A DNA stretch of 64,000 nucleotides from Spiroplasma tabanidicola. GTDB taxonomy: Bacteria; Bacillota_I; Bacilli_A; Mycoplasmatales; Mycoplasmataceae. The DNA is taken from positions 434,001 to 498,000 of the forward strand of contig NZ_CP046276.1 of NCBI RefSeq assembly GCF_009730595.1, written 5' to 3'. The notes beneath the pieces are model-generated. The model was given only the letters and a program-made list of their open reading frames with translations. It was not told the origin of the DNA and ran no database searches. Each line of letters begins with the position of its first letter. Position 1 is the stretch's first letter. A program made the translations under genes and the position numbers. Positions 44,495-55,827 of this stretch are shown piece by piece.

Positions 44495-46375
44495 ATGGCT
44501 GTACAAAAAAAATCGAATGCTAATAAAAAGGAAACATCTAAACCAGGTTCAGAATATGTTTGACAACCTTTTGGACAAAAAGCTTTAGCTTTAATAAATA
44601 AATATAATTTACAGACTGAAGAAAATTATAAAAAACTTATTTCTTCATTTGATAGAATTCAATCATTACCAAATGATGATCCTAGAAGACCTAATCTTAT
44701 AGAATTATGAGAAACTGAGTTTAATAGATTATTCAAACACTTTTGACAAACTTTTGCTAATAATAACAAGAGACAAGAAAGCAATATTGCAGGATGAAAA
44801 GACAGACTTAATGTAAAAGTTATTCCTAATACACCAGATGCAAAACGTCAAGATTTAATGTCAAGACTTTCTGGGGCTGGAAGTACAGGAAGAAGAGCGC
44901 AAGAAGAAATTCTTTCAAGAGCAGGATATCAAAATGTAACCACAACAGAACCTTTTAATTTTAAAGCGCAACCAAAAACAGGTCAAAGTCTATATGAGAT
45001 TGAAAATATTTTAGATGCTGTTGAAGGTGGTGTTGATAAACCAGGAAGTATTTTAGAAAATAACAATAGTTCAGGAGAATTTGTTGGGTTTGGAACTGTT
45101 GGTGCAGTTCAAAACAATGATGATAATCTTGAAGAATTAGATGTTGATGAAGAAACAAGAATTATGACTCAAGAAGTTAAACCAGATCCAAATTTATTGG
45201 ATTTCGTAAATGGTACTTCATCAAGATATGAAGAAGAACAAGATGAAGATGTTATAATTTCAAATGAAACTAATCAAAATGCTCCAAGTAGTGAATCAAC
45301 AAACACATTATCGTATAGTCAAAATATTCAGAATAGAGAATTTGTCGGTAGTGAAGATATGAGCCGTCAACAGTTTAATGTTTTAAATAACATACAATCA
45401 GAATATGTTCCTCCTCAAGATTCAGATGCATTAGCTGTTTTAGAATTAGGAACAGAATTTTTCCAAGAACAATTAGGAAGACATGGACTAGCGGCAGAAC
45501 CGATGCAAGAAGGACAATCTCCATTTGTATATACTGATAAAGATAATTTAATTAATCCAGAAAAAAGAAATATTTTATCAAGAGAAGGATTTGAAATTTA
45601 TAAAAGTACTGATGATGCAGGACTTAAAACAGAAGGAAAACCAAATTATGATATTTCAACAGGAGAAGTTGTAAAACCATTTCATGAAATAAGACCAGTA
45701 GGTAATTATGGTATAACTTACGATTATAAAAAACGTCCATCAATGCAAGATTTCTTTGAATCACAAGAAAAAGAAGGTCGTGTCATTGATGAGATGACTC
45801 AAAAAATTGAGTTTTTAAGAGATTTACGTAACGAGCGTCGTCATAGAATTAATATGATGAAAATCGAACGTGCAAACAGTTATATTGTTGCTAGAGCAAG
45901 AAGATTAGCTGAAGCTCGTGAGTTAAGAAGATTAAAACGTCGTGAAGATATTAATTTAAAAGCAATTGAAAAAGCAGAAAGAATGCGTAGATTGCATGAA
46001 CGTCAAAAATTAATACAATTAATGAAAGATCGCCAATTAAAAAGAGCAGAAGAAAAACGCGTTGCAACTGTACTAAAGTTGGAAAGAGAAAGACGTTTAG
46101 AGAGAGATGCAAAATATAGATCAGAAATTGCTTCTATAGATGCACAAATTAGACATGAGCAAGAATTAATCAAACGTACAGAATTGAAAATGAAAGCCTA
46201 CTTCACTAAAGTTCATGATGATCAATTATTTGACGAGTCACTAAGAGTTGCTAAAAAATCTAATCAATTCATAGAACTTGAACAAAAAGCTGAATTAATG
46301 CAAGAACTTGAAGAACAAAAAAGAAAAGATAGAATTGAAAAAATTAGTAGAAAATTTAACAAGAATATCAAGTAA
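44495..46375 (+). CDS. Large Arg/Glu-rich coiled-coil protein, 626 residues
   Basis: I do not recognise the family. The N-terminal part (about 1-120) has conserved-looking Trp residues (EYVWQPFGQKALALINKYN; IELWETEFNRLF; FKHFWQTFAN). A middle acidic Gln/Asn/Ser-rich region follows, and residues about 390-626 form a long Arg/Glu helix (AERMRRLHERQKLIQLMKD; LERERRLERDAKYRSE) typical of coiled coils. It has no signal peptide or membrane span. It uses CGT Arg codons much more than its neighbours, a mark of high expression, and has a perfect AGGAGG site and a good promoter. It may be structural (cytoskeletal), which is only an inference. Confidence 0.7.
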
Positions 46376-46382
46376 TAAAAGT

Positions 46383-46422
46383 AAAGGGGCAGAGTGTATT
46401 TTATATTACTCCCCCATTTTTT
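46383..46422 (+). terminator. Terminator after the large coiled-coil gene
   Basis: GGGG-CA-GAGT pairs with ACTC-CCCC with a two-base bulge around a 12-base loop, then ATTTTTT. It is unusually GC-rich for this genome. Confidence 0.75.
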
Positions 46423-46447
46423 ATTAAAATAGAAAGGACTGAAATCT

Positions 46448-47527
46448 ATGGCAAAAGCAAAAATTAACAAAGTTAAATATCCAAATGAATCTTATTTAAG
46501 AGAAATTGGATTAACTAATTCTGCAATAAATACTTTAACAGGTCAAATTGGTAAGTCTCATCAAAAAGCTACGGAAGTTGCAGTTCATGAAGCAGTTTTA
46601 AAAATGAATAAATCATTAGATGTAAAAGACAAGTTATCTAAAAAAGATTTAAAGCGTAGAGATCAGTTACTAAATGTAAAAAATAAAGAAAAAAATGTTA
46701 TTGAAAAATTAGAATTACTTGGCGAAAGAAAGAAAAATTTTGAAAATACCAAAAAACTTGATTATGAATTAATGCAAGAAGAAAGAAGAAAGAAAGCTAA
46801 ACAAAGTAGAAACAGCTCTTTAATTGGTTCTGCAGATTATGAGAAATTAAATAAAATGGCTGCAGATACTTTTATAAATAACACTAATGTTAGCAAGAAA
46901 AAAATTAAGCAAACTTCTTCACATTTAACCAACAGAAATGTTTCAAAAGCTGATTTAAATAATTTGTTTCAACTAAAAGATAATAAAAAATTTAGTTTTA
47001 AAAAGTCTGAACCAAAATCAATAATTCCAGTTAGAGGAGCAAGTTTGTTAAGTAAATTTGATTATTTAAGTGAATCGTCAAAACATTTTGCAAAAGAACT
47101 AGGTTGAATTGAAGATGATAGACAAAAAAGAATTTTTCAATCACCTTTAAAAAATTATAAAACTGAAAATAATGAAAAAAATGTAAATGAAGAAGATATA
47201 AAAAAGACATTTAGTTCTAATACATCAAATAAAAAACTAAATGATAAAAATCTAGAAGAACACGAAGATAATAAAGATGTAAAAAAAGAACTTGATTTAA
47301 AAACAATTGACGATATGGTAAAAAAATATACTAATAATGTTGAAAAAATTAATAAACAAAAAGTAAAAAGACAAATTGAAGCAATTAATGTTTCTCAAAT
47401 TACTAAAAAAATTTTAGATCAAAGTCCATTAGCAAAATTGTCTAGAGATAATAATAAAAAAGTTGTAGCACCAAAAGGTGTAGATATAAATAAAATTCCA
47501 TCAATAGTTTTTGATAGAAAAAAGTAG
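46448..47527 (+). CDS. Lys-rich hypothetical protein, 359 residues
   Basis: A basic protein with no signal peptide or membrane span. It begins MAKAKINKVKYPNESYLREIGL; the first 130 residues are helical and Lys/Glu-rich (KKDLKRRDQLLNVKNKEKNV), the rest is Asn/Ser/Lys-rich with Gln-poor coil regions. I do not recognise it. AGAAAGGAC is the ribosome site. It lies between the large coiled-coil gene and the KEA-repeat gene; the three may act together. Confidence 0.65.
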
Positions 47528-47541
47528 TTGAGGTGAACGGG

Positions 47542-48852
47542 ATGGCAAAAGAACTTAAAACTAGTGAAAAAGATTTTAATTTAATATCTGATAAGACTAA
47601 AACTAGAATTAAAGGTCTTATGGAAAAAAGATTAACTACACAAACTGTAGCTCTTTTTGCACAAGAATATGAAACATATGATTTTGATATTAGATCAGAA
47701 ATAATCGATTTTATTGTTTTTTTACTAGATAAAGCGCAACAAGAACTTGAAGATAATGATTCTAGAAGAAAAGATGAGTGAGATCAAAGAGCGTTTGAAA
47801 GAAGAAGACTAGATTTTATTGAAAAACAAACAAAAGTTAAAACAATTCAGGCTGCTCTTAAAACTGACCACAGCATTTTAAATAAATTTGATTTTTCAAG
47901 TCAGCAAAGTAAAGTTGAAGAAAAAAAACCAATAAAAAGTGTAAAACAAACTAATGTTAAAACTATAAATTTGGAAAAACAAAATACATCTGTAGATTCA
48001 AATAAAAAACTTAAAAAAGAAACTATTGCAAGCTCAATTGAAAAAAGAATTAGAGAAGCTGCTTTAAGAGAACAAAAAGAAGCGGCGGCTGAAAAAGCAA
48101 GATTAGAAAAAGAAAAAAAAGAAGCAGCAGAATTAAAAGCTAAACTTGAAAAAGAAAAAAAAGAAGCAGCCGAACTAAAATTTAGAAAAGAAAAAGAAAA
48201 AAAAGCAGTTGAAGAAAAAGCTAGAAAAGAAAAAGAAAAAAAAGAAGCAGAAGAGAAGAAAAAAGTAGACGCTGAAAAAAAAGCTAAAAATAATTTAAAA
48301 GCTCAATCTAATTCAGTTTTTAAACCTAAAGAAGAAAAAGAAAAAGAAAAAGTAGATAAAAAACCAGCAGTTCTTACTCAAAGAGATTATGAAAAAGAAC
48401 AAGCTGAGAAAGAAAAACTTTGAAAAGAATTATATGGTAAATCAAGAGTGCAAACGCAAGAAGCAAAAAGACCATCTACAAGTTCATTTGCACCAAGTCC
48501 AAAAAATACTGATAAAACACCACTTATAAAAGAAGAAAGTTTTGTTAATTTTAGATTATATGGACATACATATCCGATTGATGAATTAACTGATCCGAAA
48601 CATAAATTATACGTATTTTGAAATACTATAAAAAATAAATATAAATCAGGAAATATCTCAGTTTGATTAAAAGAACAATCTAAATTTAAAAATTGATGAA
48701 TTTATAAAAAACGTTTAAAAGCAGCAAAAAAAGCTAATAAAATGCAAACAAATAATGCTATTTCAAAACTAAATAACAATGATATAAATCAAAAAAAATT
48801 TAATAATAATATAAAACTACAAGAAAATACAAAAGATAATAATGTTGAATAA
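47542..48852 (+). CDS. KEA-repeat (TolA-like) coiled-coil protein, 436 residues
   Basis: A cytosolic protein with an N-terminal helical part of about 85 residues, then from about residue 165 to 265 a strongly repetitive helix made of EKEKKEAAELKAK-type units, then a C-terminal globular-looking part with aromatic clusters (NFRLYGHTYPIDELTDP; YVFWNTIKNKY; FKNWWIYKKRLKAAKKA). The repeat resembles the central helix of TolA only in composition. The ATG at 47542 follows GAGGTG with 6-base spacing. Unknown function; Trp residues from TGA cluster in the C-terminal part. Confidence 0.68.
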
Positions 48853-48884
48853 AAAAAAGATAATCTTATAGGAGAAATACTAAA

Positions 48885-49775
48885 ATGTCACATGATATTA
48901 TTATATGTTTATCAACAATCGTTTTAATAGTTTTTTTAATTGCTATTCCAGGAATGTTTTATCTTTTAGTTTCTAAGAATAAAAGGAAAGTTAAAACAGT
49001 TGAAGAAATTATCAATGAACCTTTCTTTGTTAATGAAGAACATAAAAAAGAAAATTGATGAATTTCAAAAGACGGAAGTTTCGAAAAAAAGTGATTGTTG
49101 AAACAAGATTTTGATTATAAGGTAGATTTCTTCGAGTACTATGAAAACTTTTCTAATGGTTTTTTTAGCTCAAAATTCATTAGAACTAAATATGTTTTAG
49201 TGGAATTAATGGATTTAAAATCAATCAATAAAACTGTTGATAGATTAAATTCATACTCAAATTGTTTAGAAAATATATGATGAAAAAAATATAAACCTTT
49301 ATTTGAAAAACAATTTAAAGAAGTTTATTCTATAACAAGTGCTCCTGTATATTTCTTTTATAAATACTATTTTAAATTCGTTTATGATTTAAAAAATGTA
49401 TTAGCCCATTATATGACAACTATTATAATTCCTAATACTATATTTTCAGAATTGAAAGCAAAACATTTAAAAAGTCTTGAAATCAACAAAAATGTTGATT
49501 ATCAAAAAAATATTAATTTTGCTTTTGAACAAGTGAAGATAATTGCAGAATTACTAGAAAATAAAATTAAAGAAGAGTTTAAAAAAGAATTAATTACAAA
49601 AGGAAAAGAATGAAAATTTGATTATAATGAAGAAAATGCATTCAAATTTATATTTGAAGAAGATAGTTTTATTAAAAGAGTTTTATTAACTGATAGTGCT
49701 AAAAAAAGTAAAATAAATTCTAATAGTAATTTTGTCAAACATGAAAAAGATGAAAAACAAAATTTTAACATATAG
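48885..49775 (+). CDS. Membrane-anchored hypothetical protein, 296 residues
   Basis: The N-terminus MSHDIIICLSTIVLIVFLIAI forms one hydrophobic helix (about residues 4-28), followed by a basic stretch (KNKRKVK) and a soluble domain of about 260 residues rich in Phe, Tyr, Lys and Asn, so the bulk is probably cytosolic. A helical core (LAHYMTTIIIPNTIFSELKAKHLKSLEINKNVDYQKN) is LemA-like in appearance but without a match I would defend. GGAGAAATAC is the SD. It is the last gene of the 44.5-49.8 kb cluster and is followed by a terminator. Confidence 0.65.
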
Positions 49776-49787
49776 AATTTTGATGTT

Positions 49788-49812
49788 AAAATGCTTTATA
49801 AAAGCATTTTTT
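49788..49812 (+). terminator. Terminator closing the coiled-coil cluster
   Basis: AAATGCTTT-ATA-AAAGCATTT with T7, a clean stem. Confidence 0.85.
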
Positions 49813-49889
49813 TATATTTTTTAGTACCACTCATGCAATCAGATGAAATTACATCTAATAAAAGGTATAATCAAAGAAAAGAGGTTTTT

Positions 49890-51254
49890 ATGAATTATAA
49901 AGCTAGTGATGCAATAGATTTAATTTATAGATTAATAGGAAATATTAGTGCAGTTTCGTTTCCTCATTTTTTAGACAATCACGGTAAAAAACGAAGCTTA
50001 GCTAACGATATAAAAGAGTTTTATCGAGATATGTATAAAAGAAAAATAAAATTAAAAGGAGAAGTAGAGAATCATTTTGATTTGAATAATTGATCGTTTT
50101 CACAAAATAAAGATGATATTTTAAAGGTTAAAAATTATTTTTTTGGAAACTTCTTTATAAAAACAGATTATAACTATTATCTAAATAAGCAACATATAAA
50201 TGAAGAGTTGAATAAGTTTCATGATAAAGCTTTAGATAATACCTTTATTTCAAATCTTACCAAAATCGATTGAAGTAGAACAACAAGAATAATAGAAGCA
50301 AGTTTTTTAACTTGAATAAACAACAAAAATTTAAAACAAGATGATGAGTTAAAACATCGACTAACTTTAATTTTAACAAGTTTAAATGAAAAAGAAGAAA
50401 TTAATTATAATCAAAAATATAAAATATTTTTAGAAACTATTGATAAATATAAAGATTTTGTAAATATGTACGATAAAGAAGAATTGCTTAAAACTCCAAT
50501 TAACAGTGATAGTTACGAGAAATATAATCAGATTTTAAAAATATATGAATATATTGAAAATGGGATGTCAATAGAAGAATATTTAGATTCAGAAAACATT
50601 ATTATGCAAATTAAAAAGCTACCAGATAATGCTGAATTATGAGAATATGATTTTACAAAAGTTTTATTAAAAAGAGTTTTTTTAATAACGTTGATTAACA
50701 GCGTTTTTAAAACTCATGCATCTTCTGCTCCAATTGCTAAAATAGAAATGATTATATCAAATGGTGGATTTAAAATAGATTTTCAAAAAATACCACTAAA
50801 TAATCTATATATTGCACTAACTCAAAATGAAGAAAATGTTAAAAAACTAATAAAGATAAGTGGTCAAAAACTAAATCGTGACTTAATTGATTTAGTAAAA
50901 GGTTTATTTAAAAACTTATTAATAAATATGCAGTTGAATCAATACCATTCATTTGATAACAAAGAAATATTTTATGTGCCTAATAAAAAAGTTATTTATT
51001 CATATTTAAAAGAGATCGGAAATTTAATAAAATATCATGAATCTAATCTAAATGAACCAATTTTATCTCATCCAGGTGATAATTTAAGTGATTTTAAAAT
51101 TGCTATATCTAGTTCGTTACTTAATTTTGAGGATAAAAATGCTATTATTGATGTTTTAAGAAAAAATTACAAAGAAATAAAAGATTATCCAAATGCGGTA
51201 TTATTAAAAACTATTGAATATATAGAATCACTATCTAATGTTGAAAATATTTAA
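49890..51254 (+). CDS. Hypothetical helical protein, 454 residues
   Basis: A soluble, mostly helical, Lys/Asn-rich protein with no signal peptide or recognised motif. The ATG at 49890 has GAGG 5-6 bases upstream, and a TATAAT at 49866-49871 gives a very short leader; the longer frame starting at 49791 would begin in the terminator and can be dropped. The product (MNYKASDAIDLIYRLIGNISAVSF...) shows a conserved-looking start but I do not recognise it. The next gene follows after 32 bases, so they may form a pair. Confidence 0.7.
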
Positions 51255-51286
51255 CTTATTTTAATTGTGTAAAATAGGAGATTAAA

Positions 51287-51898
51287 ATGTGTTGTAATTG
51301 TAAAGATAATATTTTAAATAATTGTTCATGTTCAATATATGAAGTTGAATGTAATTTGAATTGTTGTTGGTGTTGTTTATATTCAAGAATGGTAGATTTC
51401 GAAGCTAAAAAAAATTTTTTTAATATTTTAATAACTGATTTTACAAATGTATTAGCAAAACAAAAACATTTAAAAGTAATTAAAAAAGTTTTAAAAAATT
51501 CTTTAAAAGATTTAAATGAGTGCGAACAAGAGTTAAAAATTATTAAGGCAAAAAATTATATAAGTCTTATTAACTCTGATAATGATATTGAAAATATTGT
51601 AAAAGATATTGAATTGGATTTAGGTTTAAAAATAAGAAATATAATTAAACAATGAGAAATATATATTGAAATTAGTTATTTAATTTTAGATCTTGATAAA
51701 AGTTATTTTTCAAAAAAAACCTATAAAAACTTATCAGATATTTATGATTATATGAATGATTTTTTATTTGAACTAGCAAAACTGTTTAAAACAATAGTTT
51801 TCTCTCAAGATAATGCAAGTTTTATTTATACAATTCAAGAAAATTTTATTGATCTAGATAAAACATTAAAAAATTTTCATTCAAAGTTAGAGCAATAA
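51287..51898 (+). CDS. Cysteine-cluster hypothetical protein, 203 residues
   Basis: The first 30 residues contain ten cysteines (at 2, 3, 5, 13, 15, 22, 26, 27, 29 and 30), including two CC pairs around a Trp (CCWCC). The rest is a helical Lys/Asp-rich domain of about 170 residues without cysteines except one. No signal peptide is present, so this is not a lipoprotein lipobox. Such a cluster would be expected to bind zinc or an Fe-S cluster or to be palmitoyl-like modified; none can be told from sequence. It has an AGGAG ribosome site and follows the 454-residue gene. Confidence 0.7.
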
Positions 51899-51973
51899 AT
51901 TGGGCATTTATACCATATATTTGTTATAATAAAAATTGTATGAAATATGTATAAACTAGGAGGCAAAAGTATA

Positions 51974-53263
51974 ATGAAATTTGAAGCAAAAAAATTAGTT
52001 GATAAGGGACAAGGAGTTTGGATTGTAACCATTGATGGTAAAGATTGAGAATTTGCTGTTAAAAAAGGGAAGAATAAAGTAGCTTCATCAATTAAAATTG
52101 ATGGTTTTAGAGAAGGAAAAGCGCCAAAAGAATTACTTGAAAAACATATTACACCTGTTAAATATTTAAATGCAGCTGTTCAATCAATTATGGAAAAAGC
52201 ATGAGATTTTGCAAAAGAACAAAAAAGTGATGTTGAACCATTTTCTTCTCCAACACCAACCCCAACAAAAGTATCTGAAAAATTTTGTGAATTAGAATTT
52301 GTATTCGATTTAAAACCAGAAATTGAAATTGGTGAATACAAAGGGTTAAAATCAAAAGATTTAGTGAAAGAAGATTTTAAAGCAACTAAAGAAGAAATTG
52401 ATATTGCAATTGATCAATATCGTGATCGTTTTGCATTAGAAAAAGATAAAGACAAAGATGCAAAAATAGCAAAAGGAGATGTTGCTATATTTGACTTTGA
52501 AGGATTTGTTGATGGAGTCGCATTTAAAGGTGGGAAAGGTTTGGATTTTAGATTAGTAATTGGGTCAAATCAAATGATTCCTGGTTTTGAAGATGAATTA
52601 ATCGGTAAGAAATTAGGTGAGTCAAAAATTAAAGTAACTTTTCCAGAAGATTACACACCAGAATTATCAGGAAAAGATGCAGAATTTGTAATAAATGTAA
52701 AATCAATTAAAGAAAGAATTTTACCGGAAAAAGATGATGAATTAGCAAAAGATTTAAATTTACCAAATATAAAAACTTATAAAGAATTAGAAAACAGTGT
52801 AAAACAACAAATAATAGATCAAAAGACATTAAGTTTAAAAAACACATTTGTAAACAAAGTAATTGATATGATTATTGCTTCTTCCAAAATAGAGTTGCCA
52901 AAATCCGCTATTAATAGAGAAATTGAAAACCTATACAAAGAATTTGAAGCACGTGTTGCAAATCAAAAATTAACTATGAAAGAATATAAGAAAAAAACTG
53001 GTTTAACTGACGATAAAATAAGAGAAGAATTGTTTGACGATGCCAAAAGAAAGATTTGTAGCTATTTAGTAACAGATAAAGTAAGAAATACAGAAAAGTT
53101 TGAACCTACTAAAGAACAAATCGAGGAAAAATATAGTAAATTAGCAGCACAATTTGGAGTAGATGCAGATTACATTAGAAAAACAATTCTGCCAGAAGCT
53201 CAAATTAAAGAAGAAATAATCAGAGAGCAAATTGTAGACTTTTTATATGAAAATAATGGCTAA
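51974..53263 (+). CDS. tig: Trigger factor (ribosome-bound chaperone, PPIase)
   Basis: Trigger factor binds L23 and shields nascent chains. The 429-residue product has an N-terminal ribosome-binding domain (the signature loop is GFREGKAPKE near residue 50, usually GFRKGKVP), an FKBP-type PPIase domain (GDVAIFDFEGFVDGVAFKGGKG ... FEDELIGKKLGE), and the C-terminal helical arms. An extended -10 TGTTATAAT (51922-51930) and an AGGAGG site precede it. It lies just before lon, whose promoter carries a CIRCE, while tig has none. Confidence 0.96.
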
Positions 53264-53296
53264 AATATGATTAATATCATATTTTTTTTAAAATTT

Positions 53297-53323
53297 TTAG
53301 CACTTTACACTTGACAGTGCTAA
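53297..53323 (+). promoter_or_regulatory. CIRCE operator of lon (HrcA site)
   Basis: TTAGCACTT-N9-CAGTGCTAA, again a 9-9-9 inverted repeat; its spacer and right arm contain the -35 TTGACA of the lon promoter, the same geometry as CIRCE 1 of clpB. Confidence 0.9.
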
Positions 53324-53338
53324 AAAGTATGTTATTAT
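53311..53338 (+). promoter_or_regulatory. lon promoter
   Basis: Perfect -35 TTGACA (53311-53316) and TATTAT (53333-53338) at 16 bases, 35 bases before the ATG. Confidence 0.75.
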
Positions 53339-53372
53339 TATTTTGTACCAATATAAATTTAGGGGGAATAGT

Positions 53373-55760
53373 ATGAAAAATTCAAAAAGACTACCGCTTT
53401 TGGTAACAAGAGGTAGCTATGTATATCCAAGCTTTGAACAAGTGCTAGAGATTGGTAGGGATAAGACTACTTTAGCAGTAAAAGAAGCTGTTGAGCACAA
53501 CGATGGTTTGATACTAATCGTATCTCAAAAAAAACCATTAGAAGATGATCCAGATACAAATGAATTATTTAACTTTGGTGTGCTTGCAAAAGTAAATATT
53601 AAAAAAGAGTGAAAAGATGGTACTTTAACTGTAAACATAAAAACTATTTCAAGAGCAGCAATTAGTGCAATTGAATTAGATGGGTATTATTCGGCAGAGT
53701 ATGAAGAAAAAATACCTAATAGTAAAAATAATAAAGATGATGTTGAAAAAATTACAAAACACATTAAACAAATGATTGCTAGTCAAGATGAATTTCCAGC
53801 AGAAGTTGAAGAAATTTTAAAAGATTCAACAGCAAATATGGATGCAAGTTTCTTAGTTGATAGTGCAGCACACTTAATGCCATTTATGCCAATTGAAAAG
53901 AAACAAGCAATTTTAGAAGAAATTGATCCTGTTAAAAGAATTGGGATCATCAATGACTTTTTAGATGAGAAGCGTCAATCAGCAGACATTGAAACATCAA
54001 TTAGTAAAAAAATTAAATCTAGAGTTGATGAACAACAAAGAGAATTCTATTTAAGAGAAAAATTAAAAGCTATTAAAGAAGAATTAGGTGATATGGATGG
54101 GGAAGGAGACGATATTAAAAAATATAAAAAGCGTCTTGAAACCGAACCTTTCCCAGAACACATCAAAAAACGTATTATGCAAGAAATTGAAAGATATGAA
54201 GGATTACCTTCATCTTCAAGTGAAGCAAACATCATCAGAACTTATATAGATTGAATGATGCAAACTCCATGATGACAAAAAGCAGAAGAAAAAACTGATT
54301 TAAAATTTGCAAAAGAAATTTTAGATAAACATCATTATGGTTTAGAAAAAGTTAAAGAAAGAATTATCGAGTACTTAGCTGTAAAACAAAATACAAATAA
54401 AGTGAAAGGTCAAATTATTACTTTAGTAGGTCCTCCAGGAGTAGGAAAAACTAGTTTAGCAAAATCAATAGCAGATGCTATGGGTAGAAATTTTGTTAAA
54501 GTAGCTCTTGGTGGAATTAAAGATGAATCTGAAATTAGAGGTCACAGAAAAACATATATTGGTGCTATGCCAGGAAGAATTATTCAAGGGATGAAAAAAG
54601 CTGGAGTAAAAAACCCAGTGTTCTTATTGGATGAAATTGATAAAATGGCAAGTGATTACAGAGGAGATCCAGCTTCAGCAATGCTTGAAGTATTAGATCC
54701 AGAACAAAACTCAAAATTTTCAGATCACTACTTAGAAGAAGAATACGATTTAAGTGATGTTGTATTTATTGCAACAGCAAACTATCCTGATGGAATTCCT
54801 GAAGCATTATATGACAGAATGGAAATTATTGAATTATCAAGTTATACAGAAATAGAAAAACTAAAAATTGCAAAAGAATATTTAGTGCCAAAAGTTTTAG
54901 AAGATCATGCTGTAACTCCAGAACAAGTAAAATTTACAGTAGAAGGTTTAAATGAAATTATTAAACACTATACAAGAGAAGCGGGAGTTCGTCAATTAGA
55001 ACGTTGAATTGCTTCAATTACAAGAAAATTTGTTGTAAAAATGTTAAATAAAGAAATTGAAACTTTAGTCGTCACTCCAGAAATTGTAAATGAATTGTTA
55101 AAAAAACGTATATTTGAACATACTGAAAAAGAAAAAGATGCTCAAGTTGGAGTGGTAACTGGATTAGCATATACTCAATTTGGTGGAGATATCTTACCTA
55201 TTGAAGTAAATCACTTCCCAGGTAAAGGTGGATTAATTTTAACTGGTAAACTTGGAGATGTTATGAAAGAATCTGCAACAATTGCATATGACTTTGTAAA
55301 ATCAAATTTCAAATCATTTAATATTCCAAAAGAAGTGTTTAATGAAAATGACATTCATATTCACGTACCAGAAGGAGCTGTACCAAAAGATGGTCCTAGT
55401 GCTGGGGTAACAATTACAACAGCGATAGTTTCTGCTTTAACAAATAAACCAGTACCAAAAGATATTGGTATGACTGGTGAAATAACTTTAAGAGGATTAG
55501 TTTTTCCAATTGGTGGATTAAGAGAAAAATCAATCTCAGCAAATAGAAGTGGATTAAGTAAAATTATTATTCCATTTAAAAACCAAAAAGATATTGAAGA
55601 AATTCCTGAAGAAGTTAGAAATGCATTAAAAATTGTACCTGTACAAAGATATGAAGAAGTTTATGAAGAAGTATTTGGATCAAAACCTGCTGCATTTACA
55701 ACTGAATTACCAATTGCTACTTCATCAGATTCAAGTGCAAAATCAGCAGAAAGTCATTAA
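53373..55760 (+). CDS. lon: ATP-dependent protease Lon
   Basis: Lon degrades misfolded and regulatory proteins. The 795-residue protein has an N-terminal substrate-binding domain, an AAA+ module with Walker A GPPGVGKT (353-360) and Walker B FLLDEIDK, and a C-terminal Ser-Lys peptidase with the catalytic Ser in PKDGPSAGV (Ser 676) and Lys in GGLREKSI (Lys 719). All catalytic residues are present. The ATG at 53373 is preferred over any upstream start because AGGGGG lies 6 bases before it. The promoter carries CIRCE, placing lon in the HrcA regulon, which is unusual outside Mollicutes. Confidence 0.98.
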
Positions 55761-55766
55761 TATTTA

Positions 55767-55797
55767 AAATCAACACTACAAAGTGTTGATTTTTTAT
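55767..55797 (+). terminator. Terminator of lon
   Basis: AAATCAACACT-ACAA-AGTGTTGATTT, a perfect 11-bp stem followed by T. Confidence 0.88.
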
Positions 55798-55827
55798 TTA
55801 AAATATTAAAGTGAGTAGGAGAAGAAA

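Noticed and set aside
48070-48290. CRISPR-like or tandem-repeat array
   Set aside because: The repeats are in-frame codons of a Lys/Glu/Ala helix without unique spacers; no CRISPR array is found anywhere in the window.
49791-49889. Upstream extension of the 454-residue gene
   Set aside because: It would begin inside the terminator of the preceding gene and upstream of the TATAAT at 49866; the ATG at 49890 has a proper GAGG site.
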